This document shows, in pieces, positions 8,990 through 18,274 of a stretch of DNA of 64,000 nt. The notes below the pieces were generated by a model that ran no database searches, was not told the DNA's origin, and saw nothing but the letters and a program-made list of their open reading frames with translations. The position numbers and the translations under genes were made by a program. Position 1 is the stretch's first letter. Every line of letters starts with the position of its first letter. Location of the stretch: contig NZ_JAPMLQ010000004.1 in the NCBI RefSeq assembly GCF_026410305.1, positions 263,289-327,288 on the forward strand. The letters run 5' to 3'. The stretch comes from Sulfitobacter sp. F26204. Its GTDB lineage: Bacteria > Pseudomonadota > Alphaproteobacteria > Rhodobacterales > Rhodobacteraceae.

Positions 8990-10378
8990 ATGACTCGCGA
9001 CTCCGCCATTGAGGCCGTCACCGACTATTTTGAAAAAGGCACTTTCCAATCCGAACTTGCAACATTGGTTTCGCACCCGACCGAAAGCCAGATTCCAGAT
9101 GCCGCACCCGCTTTGCGCCGCTATCTGGTCGAGGTGATCCAGCCCCGTCTGGAAAAGATTGGTTTCAGCACCGAGATACTGGAAAACCCCGATCCGCGCG
9201 GCGGGCCGCTTTTGATCGGTGAACGCCACGAGGCAGAAAACCTGCCTACCATCCTCACCTATGGCCATGGTGACGTCATCCGCGCACAAGAGGGGATGTG
9301 GCGCGAGGGGCTGGCACCGTTTCAACTGGTTGAGGAGGGGGATCGCCTTTACGGGCGCGGCACTGCCGACAACAAGGTGCAACACCTGATCAATATCGCA
9401 GCCCTTGAGGCCGTTCTGGCCGTGCGCGGCAGTCTTGGCTTCAATGTCCGCATTGTACTGGAAATGAGCGAGGAAGTCGGCTCAAGCGGGCTTGCCGATG
9501 TCTTTCGCAGCCACAAGGACCGGTTGACCGCTGATGTCCTGATCGCCTCGGATGGGCCGCGTCTGCAGCCTGATGTCGCGACCATCTTTATGGGATCACG
9601 CGGTGGCGTGACCTTTGACCTCGAACTGACCCTGCGCGAAGGGGCTCACCATTCTGGAAACTGGGGCGGCCTGCTGGCGGATCCTGCGTTGATCATGGCC
9701 CATGCCTTGGCAACGATCACGGATCGGCGCGGGCAAATCCAAATCGCCGAATGGCGTCCCGACAGCCTGACCGACGATGTACGTCAAGCCTTGGACGGTC
9801 TTCCCGTCACAGGCGGGGATGGTCCCGAGGTCGACACGGAATGGGGAGAAGAAAGCCTCACCCTCGCAGAACGCGTCTACGGCTGGAACAGTTTTGCCGT
9901 TCTGGCAATGACCAGCGGCGTTCCCGATGCACCGGTCAATGCCATTTCCGCATCTGCACGCGCGACCTGTCAACTGCGTTATGTCGTCGGTACAAACCCT
10001 CAGGACATTCTCCCGGCACTGCGCCGTCATCTTGATGCCCATGGCTTTGAGGCAATCAAGATCCGGCCTCACGACCGCGGTTTTTTTGCCGCAACCCGGC
10101 TGGATCCGAAACATCCCTGGGTCGGTTTTGTCATCGGATCCATCCAGCGTAGCACAGGCAAACCGCCCCATGTCCTGCCAAACCTCGCAGGGTCCCTGCC
10201 AAACGACAGTTTCACCGACATCCTTGGCCTGCCAACGGTCTGGATCCCGCATTCCTATCGCGGCTGTTCGCAGCACGCACCGGACGAACATGTGCTGAAA
10301 TCACTCAGCCATGATGCGCTCCGGCTGATGGCCGGCCTGTTCTGGGACATTGGCGAGGGCGGAACGCCCCCGGCCTAA
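8990..10378 (+). CDS. M20-family metallopeptidase (dipeptidase/deacylase)
   Basis: A 462-aa co-catalytic metal hydrolase. The metal and catalytic sites read in order: HGD at residues 93-95, Asp127 in GRGTADNKVQH, Glu161-Glu162 in EMSEEVGSSG, and SDGPR soon after. A dimerisation/lid domain follows, and the C-terminal His is in WIPHSYRGCSQHAPDEH. M20 enzymes cleave dipeptides such as Cys-Gly or N-acyl amino acids. It starts three bases after the transferase stop with GAGGA in front, so the two genes form an uptake-then-cleave pair. Cys-Gly dipeptidase activity after glutathione cleavage is a reasonable but untested inference. Confidence 0.9.
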   Translation: MTRDSAIEAVTDYFEKGTFQSELATLVSHPTESQIPDAAPALRRYLVEVIQPRLEKIGFSTEILENPDPRGGPLLIGERHEAENLPTILTYGHGDVIRAQEGMWREGLAPFQLVEEGDRLYGRGTADNKVQHLINIAALEAVLAVRGSLGFNVRIVLEMSEEVGSSGLADVFRSHKDRLTADVLIASDGPRLQPDVATIFMGSRGGVTFDLELTLREGAHHSGNWGGLLADPALIMAHALATITDRRGQIQIAEWRPDSLTDDVRQALDGLPVTGGDGPEVDTEWGEESLTLAERVYGWNSFAVLAMTSGVPDAPVNAISASARATCQLRYVVGTNPQDILPALRRHLDAHGFEAIKIRPHDRGFFAATRLDPKHPWVGFVIGSIQRSTGKPPHVLPNLAGSLPNDSFTDILGLPTVWIPHSYRGCSQHAPDEHVLKSLSHDALRLMAGLFWDIGEGGTPPA

Positions 10379-10558
10379 GCGCCCACCGATCCGGCAGGCG
10401 GCGCTGCGCGCATTGCGCCACCTGAACCAAACTGGCGTCGCCACCCGGCGCAGCGGTGCCTCTGCGCGCGCTTCAGACAGGGCAATCAGTCCAGAATGGC
10501 TGAGGTGAGCCAGGCATTTTCGATCATCGTGCGGGCAACGGCCCGGCCAGCAATAACC

Positions 10559-11908
10559 CTATTCAGAGATCGAGAACGTCGGTAACGCGCCCACCGATGA
10601 TGCAGCCTGTGGCTTGGGCAAACCAACCGGCGAACCGGACATGCGCTGGGTTGCGATGCGGATCAACTCGGTGCGCTCTGGCTGACCTGGTACAAAGACA
10701 GCTGCAGATCCGTTGTCCGCCGCCTGCAACGCCGCTGCGTACCATCCGCGTGCCATTTCTGCGTTTTTGGCAGTGCCAAAACCCTGGCTCAGGTGGTGCC
10801 CCATCAATTCGCCGTAGACCCCTTCGCCCATCGCATAGAGCAACAGGGCAGAACCCACAGCAACATTCATGTTGTCGGTCCGATAACCCACTCCCATGCA
10901 GATCCGGGCCGTACCGCTGAGCTGTGCAGGCGACATGCCCGTGGTCGCCACGAACGAAGACACATCAGCCATGATCGCTTCGCGCGGTTTCTGCGAGAGT
11001 GACGCAACATGGGGCGTCATTGCCGGACCAAAACCTTCACATTGGGCTGCGATCTGATCGGGTGTGAAACCCTGAACCTGGCTGACCAACTCTTCCGATT
11101 TGGCAATCGCATAGGTCCGTGCAAGGCAGAACTGTTCATTCAGTACAACATTCGGATCGCTCATGCTGGCGACTGTGGTAAAGCCGCCGTTGGTATTGGT
11201 GATCAACGATACGGTGTTGCAATGTGATGCCAATGATCCCGTGTCAAGAAAGCTGGGCAGGCCTGGTGCCGGCGCAATCGCGGCTGCCAGACCGGCAACA
11301 CCGGCCAGCGGCGCGGCGGCCATGACTGTCGTCGTCGATTGGGCGACTGGTGCCGGCTGCGGCACGACCTGCGGGGTAACAACGACCGTGGTCTGGGGGG
11401 CAAAGTTTCCAGCAGGCGACTGCCCGGCCATCTCGGCCCGATAGGCTTTCAGCAACCCGCGTGTGCCATCAGGTGTAGCTGCGACCTGTTGCTGCACGGC
11501 GTAGCCTCCAGCCTGCGCACGGTTATAGCTTGAGGTCAGAAGGTTTTGCTCGAATGCTGACAACTGGCCTGTCACCGGATAGCCCAGATAGGCTTGATAC
11601 TGTGAAACCGCATCGCGGGTCTTGCGGCCCAACTGGCCATCGACGGTACCCGCGTTGAACCCGAAATAATTCAGCGACGCTTGAATATTGCGGCCTTCCT
11701 GAGTCGCTGGGATCCGCGCCCGGGCGGGCTTTTTGTAGGACTTTTTGTAGGTCCGTTTCTGGGTGCGCTGTTTATTGGCATTTGCCCCGACGATGCCGCC
11801 GATGATGGCACCGGCAATGAAATCACCGGCATCGGCCTTGGCCTCTTGGGCTGGCAAAATGGCAAGAGAAGTGCCGACAAGGGCGACTGTAAAGAATTTG
11901 AAAATCAT
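10559..11908 (-). CDS. Exported protein with N-terminal peptidoglycan-binding domain
   Basis: 449 aa from the ATG at 11908, which has GGAG nine bases upstream; a GTG at 11938 is in frame but would spoil the signal peptide. Residues 1-25 are a Sec signal (MIFKFFTVALVGTSLAILPAQEAKA). A small Gly-rich segment (AGAIIGGIVGANA) and a very basic Lys/Arg stretch follow. Next comes a PG_binding_1 domain at about residues 55-110 (NIQASLNYFGFNAGTVDGQLGRKTRDAVSQYQAYLG). The C-terminal 240 residues carry no motif I recognise. It is likely periplasmic, attached to murein. The downstream gap to the converging peptidase gene (180 bp) holds nothing I can name. Confidence 0.8.
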   Translation of the reverse strand: MIFKFFTVALVGTSLAILPAQEAKADAGDFIAGAIIGGIVGANANKQRTQKRTYKKSYKKPARARIPATQEGRNIQASLNYFGFNAGTVDGQLGRKTRDAVSQYQAYLGYPVTGQLSAFEQNLLTSSYNRAQAGGYAVQQQVAATPDGTRGLLKAYRAEMAGQSPAGNFAPQTTVVVTPQVVPQPAPVAQSTTTVMAAAPLAGVAGLAAAIAPAPGLPSFLDTGSLASHCNTVSLITNTNGGFTTVASMSDPNVVLNEQFCLARTYAIAKSEELVSQVQGFTPDQIAAQCEGFGPAMTPHVASLSQKPREAIMADVSSFVATTGMSPAQLSGTARICMGVGYRTDNMNVAVGSALLLYAMGEGVYGELMGHHLSQGFGTAKNAEMARGWYAAALQAADNGSAAVFVPGQPERTELIRIATQRMSGSPVGLPKPQAASSVGALPTFSISE

Positions 11909-12000
11909 GATAATTCGCTCCGCTAAAACCTGATTCACGATATTGGAAAAAACGCTAACTGAATAGCCCCTGGTTTCCGGGCACCTTCCTGGTTCACATC

Positions 12001-12640
12001 ATGCTGCTGGTGTTCGAAATCGACAAACGGCAGCAATCGCCGTTGTCATGGCAATTGCCCTGCCTGCTCATGGAATGCGTGATGCTGTGCGCACGCAGGA
12101 AGGCCGCCCAAACCCGGCCTGTGTATTATGGTCTTGGACGGTGTGGATCAGGGCCCCTTGCTTGGGCTTGTGTCACCCAGCCGCCATAAGAAGGGTTTTC
12201 TACACCAGGTCAGTGGACTGAGTTGATTGCGTGATCCATCCGATGACAGCTCGTGAATTGAGATGGATGACCGCGGCCGGGCAGAGGAACCCTCATAGGT
12301 TTTGGGGTTGGCACCGTCTGACACCCAGGCCATGTCTGGCGCTGCCACATCAAACTGTCGGTCTAATGTGTCATCAATGACGACCGACAGTATTCCGCCC
12401 TGACCGCCATGTAGCTGGTTATTTTCGATCTCAGTGCGAATGCCCGGCAAACGGGCAAGCCTCGCGCTCTGGTTCGGGCCACTCGGTCTTGCGGGATCTT
12501 CACGCCCCCGGTGGCCTGGCCGGTTCTCAATCCATGCGTAAAACCCGCCAGCGGGAAAGCAGCGCAACAATACATCCTGCGCCCTTAAGATCGGGGCGAT
12601 GCCCGCCACGAACTTGCCTTTCGTCTTGCCTTAAAATCAG
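12001..12640 (-). pseudogene. Decayed IS3-family transposase (OrfB) remnant
   Basis: Reading the minus strand across several frames recovers IS3 OrfB landmarks in the right order. These are GGFYAWIENRPGHR (usual SGFYAW), TLDRQFDVAAPDMAWVSD (usual NTLDRQF..APD.AWVTD, the start of the DDE domain), a degraded HSDQGSQY region, and FLRAHSITHSMSRQGNCHDN (usual FLRAHGLEHSMSRRGNCHDN). Internal stops and frameshifts separate these blocks and the last DDE glutamate region is scrambled, so it is inactive. I see no clear terminal inverted repeats. It lies at the edge of the AT-richer accessory segment and may mark how that segment arrived. The flanks (11909-12000 and 12641-12756) hold only leader or promoter-type sequence. 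Confidence 0.75.
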
Positions 12641-12756
12641 CGAAGAAATCGTCTACAAATTTGGGCCATTCAGTCCGCTCTTGCGTCAAATCTAATCATG
12701 GCCCTAAGCTGTCTACAAAATATTTTTTATTATTTGATGCGTTTAGGGGAAATGAA

Positions 12757-15700
12757 ATGGCATTAACAACTGAGCAATTGGATATTCTGGCGGCGGGTGG
12801 TGAGGTGGATCTGGGTCTTCCCGCTGATCCTGGCGTGAACAGCCCAGAAGGTATTTTCTTTCAAGACTTTTATTTCGAAACTGAAACTGGCGATAGTTCT
12901 TCCACTGCGCAGGGTTTGTTTTCATTGACAACAATCAACGATGTCGGTGCTTTTCCATTAACCTCTGAGGGCATATTCATTGCCCGAAATGCCGATGTGA
13001 TTGTTGGCGATGACTTTGGAGCGTCAAGAGCGTCCAATGACATCGTTTCGATCTCTGGCCCAGCAGCCAGCCTGATGCTTCCCGGTCAGGATAGCAGCAG
13101 TGCTCAGCTCAGACTCGTCGCTGGCGATGGAAGTGACGTGGTTTCGACGTTTTTCATCAGCGACGGAGCGCAGGTTACTGTTGCTCAAACAAATCCGGCC
13201 GAAGGTGCCGGAGTTTCGGTTGGAAGAAACTGGGGAGCATTTGTTGAAAGCGGTTCTCTGGTAAGCGGTTCAGACATCTGGCCCGGTGGCCAGAGTGTTG
13301 ATGGCACCTTGATTGTGGAGGGTTCCGGAACGACCCTTTCGGTGGTTCTTCCTTCAGGTGGAAGATATGGTGATATGACCGTCGGCCAAGTTGAGAGGCC
13401 AGGTGACGGCACAACCGACACGACCACCAATCGCTCAGCAGATGGGTTAGCCATTATTCGCGATGGGGCCGTAGTTAACATACACCAATATGTTGGTTTG
13501 GGTGATGCGAACGGGATCGAAGGTGCTACCGCAAATGGCACTCTAATCGTTGAAGGCGCTGGTACGACCGTAAATGTGGGGACAGGCGCTGAAAATATAT
13601 CGCAAGGTTTCATGCGCATCGCCGAAGAGGGCGGGCGTGGCGTATTCATTTTGCGCGATGGTGCAGAGTTCAACCTCCTCGCGGGAAGCGAACACGGTGG
13701 GGGCATGCAACTGTCTGGGGGCGGCGATCGGGACGGCGGTCAAGCGGCAGCAATTATTACAGGTGAGGGCACGAGATTATTCGCCGAACAAGGGTTCATT
13801 GAAATAGGCAGAAACGGCGGGGACTCCCAATTTATTGTTTCTGATGGCGCTGATGTTGAAGCATTGTTTTTCTCCAGCGGTCTATTTGGATCGGCTGAAA
13901 CTATTTTCGAAGGCGAAGGTACAAGCCTGATATTATCAGGTTCGCAGGTCACTCCTCAGTATAGTGCCTTTTTACAAGTTGGGCGCGATGCAGACGGAAC
14001 ATTCACTCTTCGCGACGGGGCAGACATTACCATTATTGGGGATGGTGGTGACTATCCCGGTTTTCAGGTTGGAAGAAATGATGGCAGCAATGGAATACTT
14101 ACCGTAACTGGTGCCGGATCAACGATAGCCATTGATGGTGCCCAGAACGTTGATGACGGCTCTGGTGCCACCGGCATTACCCGTGCCGGTCGCGAAGCTG
14201 GCTCTAACGGCACAATCAACGTGCTGGATGGCGGGGTGATTACCAACGACGAAACCGGAACCTTGATCGTTGCACAAGAGGCGGGATCAACCGGTGCCGT
14301 GAATGTCGATGGTGCGGGAAGCATCTTTGATTTCGGCGCGACGGCTATTTTTTCCCAGAATATCGAGGATGGACCCCGCGGTGACGCCACTGTCACGATC
14401 AGCAATGGCGGCCTGTTACGCGGCAACACTGTCGTAAACAGCGGCATCCTCGATCTGAACAGCGGCGGGCGGCTTGACGCAAACCTCACCCAAGAGGGGC
14501 TGTTGCGCAGTTCATCTGGTGTTGAGGCGGTCGTCATTGAGGGTGACCTGACGCACGCCAGTGCAACGAGCGCAGCCAGTGTGGGTTTTGATGCGGCGGA
14601 AACCGGTGCTGGAGGTTTCGTCTACGATACATACACCTTCACGGGGTCGGTTAATCTGGACGGCACCATGTTCATCATTGCAGAGTCGCTGGCTGACCTG
14701 CAGGGCTTGAGCGCTGAATTGATCAGCGGTGCCAGTCTAACGGTCGGCGCGTCCTTCTCTGTTCATTTCTTCGAAGCGGATGCGGACACACTTACCACCT
14801 TCAATGGGGATGGTGCGGCAGCCGCTACAACAGAGCTGTCGTTCACAACTACATCAAACAGCCTTGTCATCGATTTTGGCATGGACACTGGTCAAGGTGG
14901 CTCGCCTGGGAACGGGGGGGTGATCGGTACTGCGGGCGCGGATCGGCTGGAAGGGCTCGTGGGAGATGATTTACTCGATGGTAAGGCGGGCAATGACACA
15001 ATCGACGGTGGTGCCGGGAACGACACAATTGACGGTGGCGACGGCATTGATACCGCGATCTATTCCGGTTCACAGGAGAGCTACACGCTCACACTTTCGA
15101 CTTCCGGAACGACAATCGAGGACAGGCGTGCAGGTGAAAATGGCACGGATCAGTTGTCAGCGATTGAATTTCTCGACTTTGATAACGATCTTTTTGATGG
15201 GCCTTTCGACCTCAGCATATTTGCAGGCGCAACAAGCCTCTCTGAAAGCGATTTTGTAAGTCTTATCGAACTCTACGTTGCATATTTCAACCGCGCACCA
15301 GATGCAGTTGGACTGCATTTCTGGGGAACAGCCTTGGCAAATGGTACGTCACTGAGTGAGATAGCATCGCTCTTCATTGATCAAGATGAAACACGAGGCC
15401 TTTATCCGGAAAGCCTATCAACCGCGGACTTTGCGACAGCCGTATACAACAACGTATTGGGTCGCATCCCCGACCAAGCGGGTTTTGATTTCTGGGTGGG
15501 TGTCTTGGGCAATCCTGATAGCGGTGTTGGCCGTGATCAATTCATTTTGGAAATTTTGGCTGGTGCCAAGGCTGCGCCTGACCCAACTGCAGATCAGAGC
15601 TTTATAGATCAGCAATTGGCGGATCAGAATTTCATATCAAACAAGACAGATATTGGTGCCTACTATTCTTTGCATCAGGGGTTGTCTGACGTTGACAATG

Positions 15701-15858
15701 CCTCTGCAGCGATGGCTGTTTTTGATGGATCAGAGGGTAGTGTCACTGCGGCGGTCGCGGCGATCGACGTTTTTCATCTCGCGGCGCTTGGCGCAGAGAG
15801 TGGAGAATTCCTCATGCCGTTGATTGGCGTTTTGGAAAACCCATTCGAGGTCGCATAG
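12757..15858 (+). CDS. Large secreted protein: T5SS/PEP-CTERM-type repeats, RTX repeats and DUF4214 domain
   Basis: 1033 aa from the ATG at 12757 (AGGGGA six bases upstream); the open frame extends 32 codons further up without family sequence. There is no Sec signal. Residues about 100-600 hold beta-solenoid repeats of the kind seen in T5SS/PEP-CTERM-associated repeat proteins (FLQVGRDADGTFTLRDGADI, GFQVGRNDGSNGILTVTGAG, LIVAQEAGSTGAVNVDGAG). Residues about 720-765 are RTX nonapeptides (GNDTIDGGAGNDTIDGG), which bind calcium. Residues about 825-1000 contain DUF4214 (LYVAYFNRAPDAVGLHFW). RTX plus a lost signal peptide predicts export by a type I secretion system, but none is encoded in this window. 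A surface adhesin or matrix protein is the likely role. Codon use looks more AT-rich than in the flanking housekeeping genes. Confidence 0.85.
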   Translation: MALTTEQLDILAAGGEVDLGLPADPGVNSPEGIFFQDFYFETETGDSSSTAQGLFSLTTINDVGAFPLTSEGIFIARNADVIVGDDFGASRASNDIVSISGPAASLMLPGQDSSSAQLRLVAGDGSDVVSTFFISDGAQVTVAQTNPAEGAGVSVGRNWGAFVESGSLVSGSDIWPGGQSVDGTLIVEGSGTTLSVVLPSGGRYGDMTVGQVERPGDGTTDTTTNRSADGLAIIRDGAVVNIHQYVGLGDANGIEGATANGTLIVEGAGTTVNVGTGAENISQGFMRIAEEGGRGVFILRDGAEFNLLAGSEHGGGMQLSGGGDRDGGQAAAIITGEGTRLFAEQGFIEIGRNGGDSQFIVSDGADVEALFFSSGLFGSAETIFEGEGTSLILSGSQVTPQYSAFLQVGRDADGTFTLRDGADITIIGDGGDYPGFQVGRNDGSNGILTVTGAGSTIAIDGAQNVDDGSGATGITRAGREAGSNGTINVLDGGVITNDETGTLIVAQEAGSTGAVNVDGAGSIFDFGATAIFSQNIEDGPRGDATVTISNGGLLRGNTVVNSGILDLNSGGRLDANLTQEGLLRSSSGVEAVVIEGDLTHASATSAASVGFDAAETGAGGFVYDTYTFTGSVNLDGTMFIIAESLADLQGLSAELISGASLTVGASFSVHFFEADADTLTTFNGDGAAAATTELSFTTTSNSLVIDFGMDTGQGGSPGNGGVIGTAGADRLEGLVGDDLLDGKAGNDTIDGGAGNDTIDGGDGIDTAIYSGSQESYTLTLSTSGTTIEDRRAGENGTDQLSAIEFLDFDNDLFDGPFDLSIFAGATSLSESDFVSLIELYVAYFNRAPDAVGLHFWGTALANGTSLSEIASLFIDQDETRGLYPESLSTADFATAVYNNVLGRIPDQAGFDFWVGVLGNPDSGVGRDQFILEILAGAKAAPDPTADQSFIDQQLADQNFISNKTDIGAYYSLHQGLSDVDNASAAMAVFDGSEGSVTAAVAAIDVFHLAALGAESGEFLMPLIGVLENPFEVA

Positions 15859-16032
15859 GCGATGTATCCTGTCCAAAGGGCTGAGGTCATCGTCCCGCGA
15901 CAGAAATATGCGACCATACACAATATTTGAAAAAGAAGCGCGAGGCTCTTTCGACCCGCCTTCTGGATTAAGAAACAAGTCAATTCAGCCGCTAAAGCAT
16001 CGGAATCGACAGTTCAAACAAGGAGAAAGCTC

Positions 16033-16761
16033 TTGGAAGATAACTTCAAATTGGGGGTCGGCATCGGCTTGGTATTGACAGTCTCATTGGCCACGGCCCT
16101 CCATGCTACCACAGCGACACCTGCGGTGCGCAACGCGGACAACTCAGCAAGGGCGCTCCATCTATCCAAAGAAGCTATTCTTGCGCAGTTTGTTGTCCCT
16201 GATCAGGTTGTGCCTGATCCTGAACCCGTTGATAACATTACTGGTGAAGACGACGAGCCCGGAGAGGGACCGAGTGATACGGGCGCTGCGGCCGGCGTCA
16301 GCACTGCTTCGACGAGCGCAACAAATGCAATCCTGAGCCAGTTAGAAAAGGGCGCGGATCTTTGTGAAAAGACACCCGGAGCCTATGAGATCGATTGTCT
16401 TTCTCTGAACTACCGCGAGACGGCGAAAAAACTTGCAGAACGTGGCGATTACGGAGAAGCTCGCACGGTATTGCTTGATACCGCAGACCAGCTAGACGCC
16501 TTGGTTCAATCAAATCGAGACAGCACAAAGCCGCGTATTCAAGTGAAAGACAAATCCAATGGCCGCAAATTGCACAAGCGTGCGCTCACTCCGGTGAAAC
16601 CGCAAAGCTTGGCCAGAGTAAAACGTCAGGCCATTCCAATTTTGGAAGAAGCTTCGACAAAACTTCTGCGGTCTGCCAGTTCAAGTTCAACAAAATCCGT
16701 GCATTATCAACGTATCGCGGCTGCGGTCAGCTCTAACAAAGTATTGTTGCGTTCAAGTTGA
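16033..16761 (+). CDS. Hypothetical exported or membrane-anchored protein
   Basis: 242 aa. The start is a TTG at 16033 with a strong AAGGAGAA six bases upstream; no ATG fits. Residues 5-26 are one hydrophobic segment (FKLGVGIGLVLTVSLATALHA), a signal peptide or anchor. Residues about 55-85 are a Pro/Asp/Glu-rich linker (VVPDPEPVDNITGEDDEPGEG). Residues about 100-240 look helical with two Cys (GADLCEKTPGAYEIDCLSLNY) and a basic middle. I recognise no family. It sits between the secreted RTX protein and the converging caspase-like protein and shares their AT-rich base use, so it probably belongs to the same accessory group. Confidence 0.65.
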   Translation: MEDNFKLGVGIGLVLTVSLATALHATTATPAVRNADNSARALHLSKEAILAQFVVPDQVVPDPEPVDNITGEDDEPGEGPSDTGAAAGVSTASTSATNAILSQLEKGADLCEKTPGAYEIDCLSLNYRETAKKLAERGDYGEARTVLLDTADQLDALVQSNRDSTKPRIQVKDKSNGRKLHKRALTPVKPQSLARVKRQAIPILEEASTKLLRSASSSSTKSVHYQRIAAAVSSNKVLLRSS

Positions 16762-16792
16762 GAACAGGCCGGAGACATCAACGGTAATGGTA

Positions 16793-18274
16793 TCAATTCA
16801 GCCCGTAAGCCGCGCGAATGCCACGTCTGGTTCCGGGTCCAATATCGCCATCGATGGTGCCTGCGTAAAATTCGAACTCCTGCAGTTTCTTTTGCAGTTC
16901 GCGCCGTGTTTCGAGCGAAAACATGGTAGGCCGCTCCAACAACAGATCCAGGACGTCCTGGCTCCCGGTTCTGAGCGAAGCGTAAAGGTATCCGGCGGCA
17001 TCGCCGGGGCCTTTGTCCGCGACAAGCTTGTCGTCGATCAACGCTGCATAGTTGAACATGGCCTGAGAATGTCTCAAATCTGCTGCTCGACCAAATAATT
17101 CGAGGGCTTTTTCTTTGTCTGCACGTAATCCCAAACCACCTTGGTAATACATCCAGCCAAGATCGTTTATTGCATCGGCATAATCCTGATCAGCCGCTTG
17201 TTGGTAAAGCGCTAAGGCTCTTGCCTGATCAATGGGAACGCCGATGCCTTTCTCCAGAAGCTTCGCCAATTCCATCTGCGCCTCGGGAGACCCCTCCTCG
17301 ACAGCGCGCTCCAGAAATCCAATTGCTTCATCTAGATCAAAGCGTTTGTCGTCTGGATTGAGGTGAATGTAGGCCAGCCCCAGCATGGAACGTGTGTCCC
17401 CCAGCGCCGCCAACGCTGCCATCTGCTGTTCCTGATCAGGGCGTACCTTTGACCATTCCGTACCGGGAGAGGCCGCTGTCGACGCGGTTTCGCCAGTGGA
17501 GGACCCCGCAAGGTAAAACGGTGTGCCTGACAAGGAACCATAGGTATGAGGTTCCTGAAGGTTTCGGGTTTCGCGCAGGACAACATCGCGGACCTGACGA
17601 AACATAAGGCTGATCTCAAGCCCAGGCTCGGCCATTTTGCTTATCAGTGCGCGCGCGTACGGGCTGTTTCCACCGACGCCGTCCAAGGCGACCTGACCAT
17701 CTTTGGCTGCAAACGCGACCATTGTGCCACGATCAGGATTTGCAGGGGCCATTCCACCTGATGTCGACACGCCGTTGGTTTGTGCTGCATCCAGATTGAT
17801 CTCATCGCCAAAAGGATTGTTTCGACAACTATCAAGGATCACGATGCGCATCTTACGGGCATGGTCCACGGCAGCAAGTAAATGTTTGAGTGAAACGGAT
17901 TGCTTCTGAATATCCAGATTGGATTTTGGATCCGCATCGGTTGGAATCAAAAAGTTTTCGCCTTGTACCTCCACACCGTGCCCTGCAAAATAGATCAACG
18001 CCAGATCAGCAAGTTCAGAGCGGAATGCAAATTCGTTCAGCATCTCGCGCATCTGGATAGCGCTCGTATCGATGCCAACAGTCACATCAAAGCCTATTTC
18101 TTCCAAAGTTTCCGCAATCACCCTGGCATCATTCCGGGTATTGTTCAGGGTCTCGATTTTTTGATAGGCGCCAAGGCCAAGGACTAAGGCAATACGGTCG
18201 CTACCGGCAAATGCGGTAGTTGGGAAAAGCATCAGGAAAATTATCCTGATGAGAAAATATCTAGCTGACTTCAA
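16793..18274 (-). CDS. Exported caspase-like (C14) protein with Sel1 repeats and C-terminal peptidoglycan-binding domain
   Basis: 493 aa. The TTG start at 18274 has GGAG about ten bases upstream. Residues 1-23 are a Sec signal (cleavage after ...TTAFA). Residues 25-240 form a caspase-fold domain with the catalytic pair His99 (YFAGHG) and Cys150 (VILDSCRNNPFG). Three or four Sel1-like repeats occupy about residues 280-420 (EAQMELAKLLEKGIGVPIDQARALALYQQAA, DAINDLGWMYYQGGLG). The last 35 residues resemble a peptidoglycan-binding unit (LQEFEFYAGTIDGDIGPGTRRGI). Such orthocaspase-like enzymes usually cut after Arg or Lys, and a periplasmic location follows from the signal. The order protease, protein-interaction repeats and wall anchor suggests envelope quality control or regulated proteolysis, but this is inferred. 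It converges on the unknown gene at 16033. Confidence 0.87.
   Translation of the reverse strand: MKSARYFLIRIIFLMLFPTTAFAGSDRIALVLGLGAYQKIETLNNTRNDARVIAETLEEIGFDVTVGIDTSAIQMREMLNEFAFRSELADLALIYFAGHGVEVQGENFLIPTDADPKSNLDIQKQSVSLKHLLAAVDHARKMRIVILDSCRNNPFGDEINLDAAQTNGVSTSGGMAPANPDRGTMVAFAAKDGQVALDGVGGNSPYARALISKMAEPGLEISLMFRQVRDVVLRETRNLQEPHTYGSLSGTPFYLAGSSTGETASTAASPGTEWSKVRPDQEQQMAALAALGDTRSMLGLAYIHLNPDDKRFDLDEAIGFLERAVEEGSPEAQMELAKLLEKGIGVPIDQARALALYQQAADQDYADAINDLGWMYYQGGLGLRADKEKALELFGRAADLRHSQAMFNYAALIDDKLVADKGPGDAAGYLYASLRTGSQDVLDLLLERPTMFSLETRRELQKKLQEFEFYAGTIDGDIGPGTRRGIRAAYGLN

Noticed and set aside
12001..12189. 62-codon plus-strand open frame
   Set aside because: It lies opposite the degraded transposase C-terminus and is explained by it.
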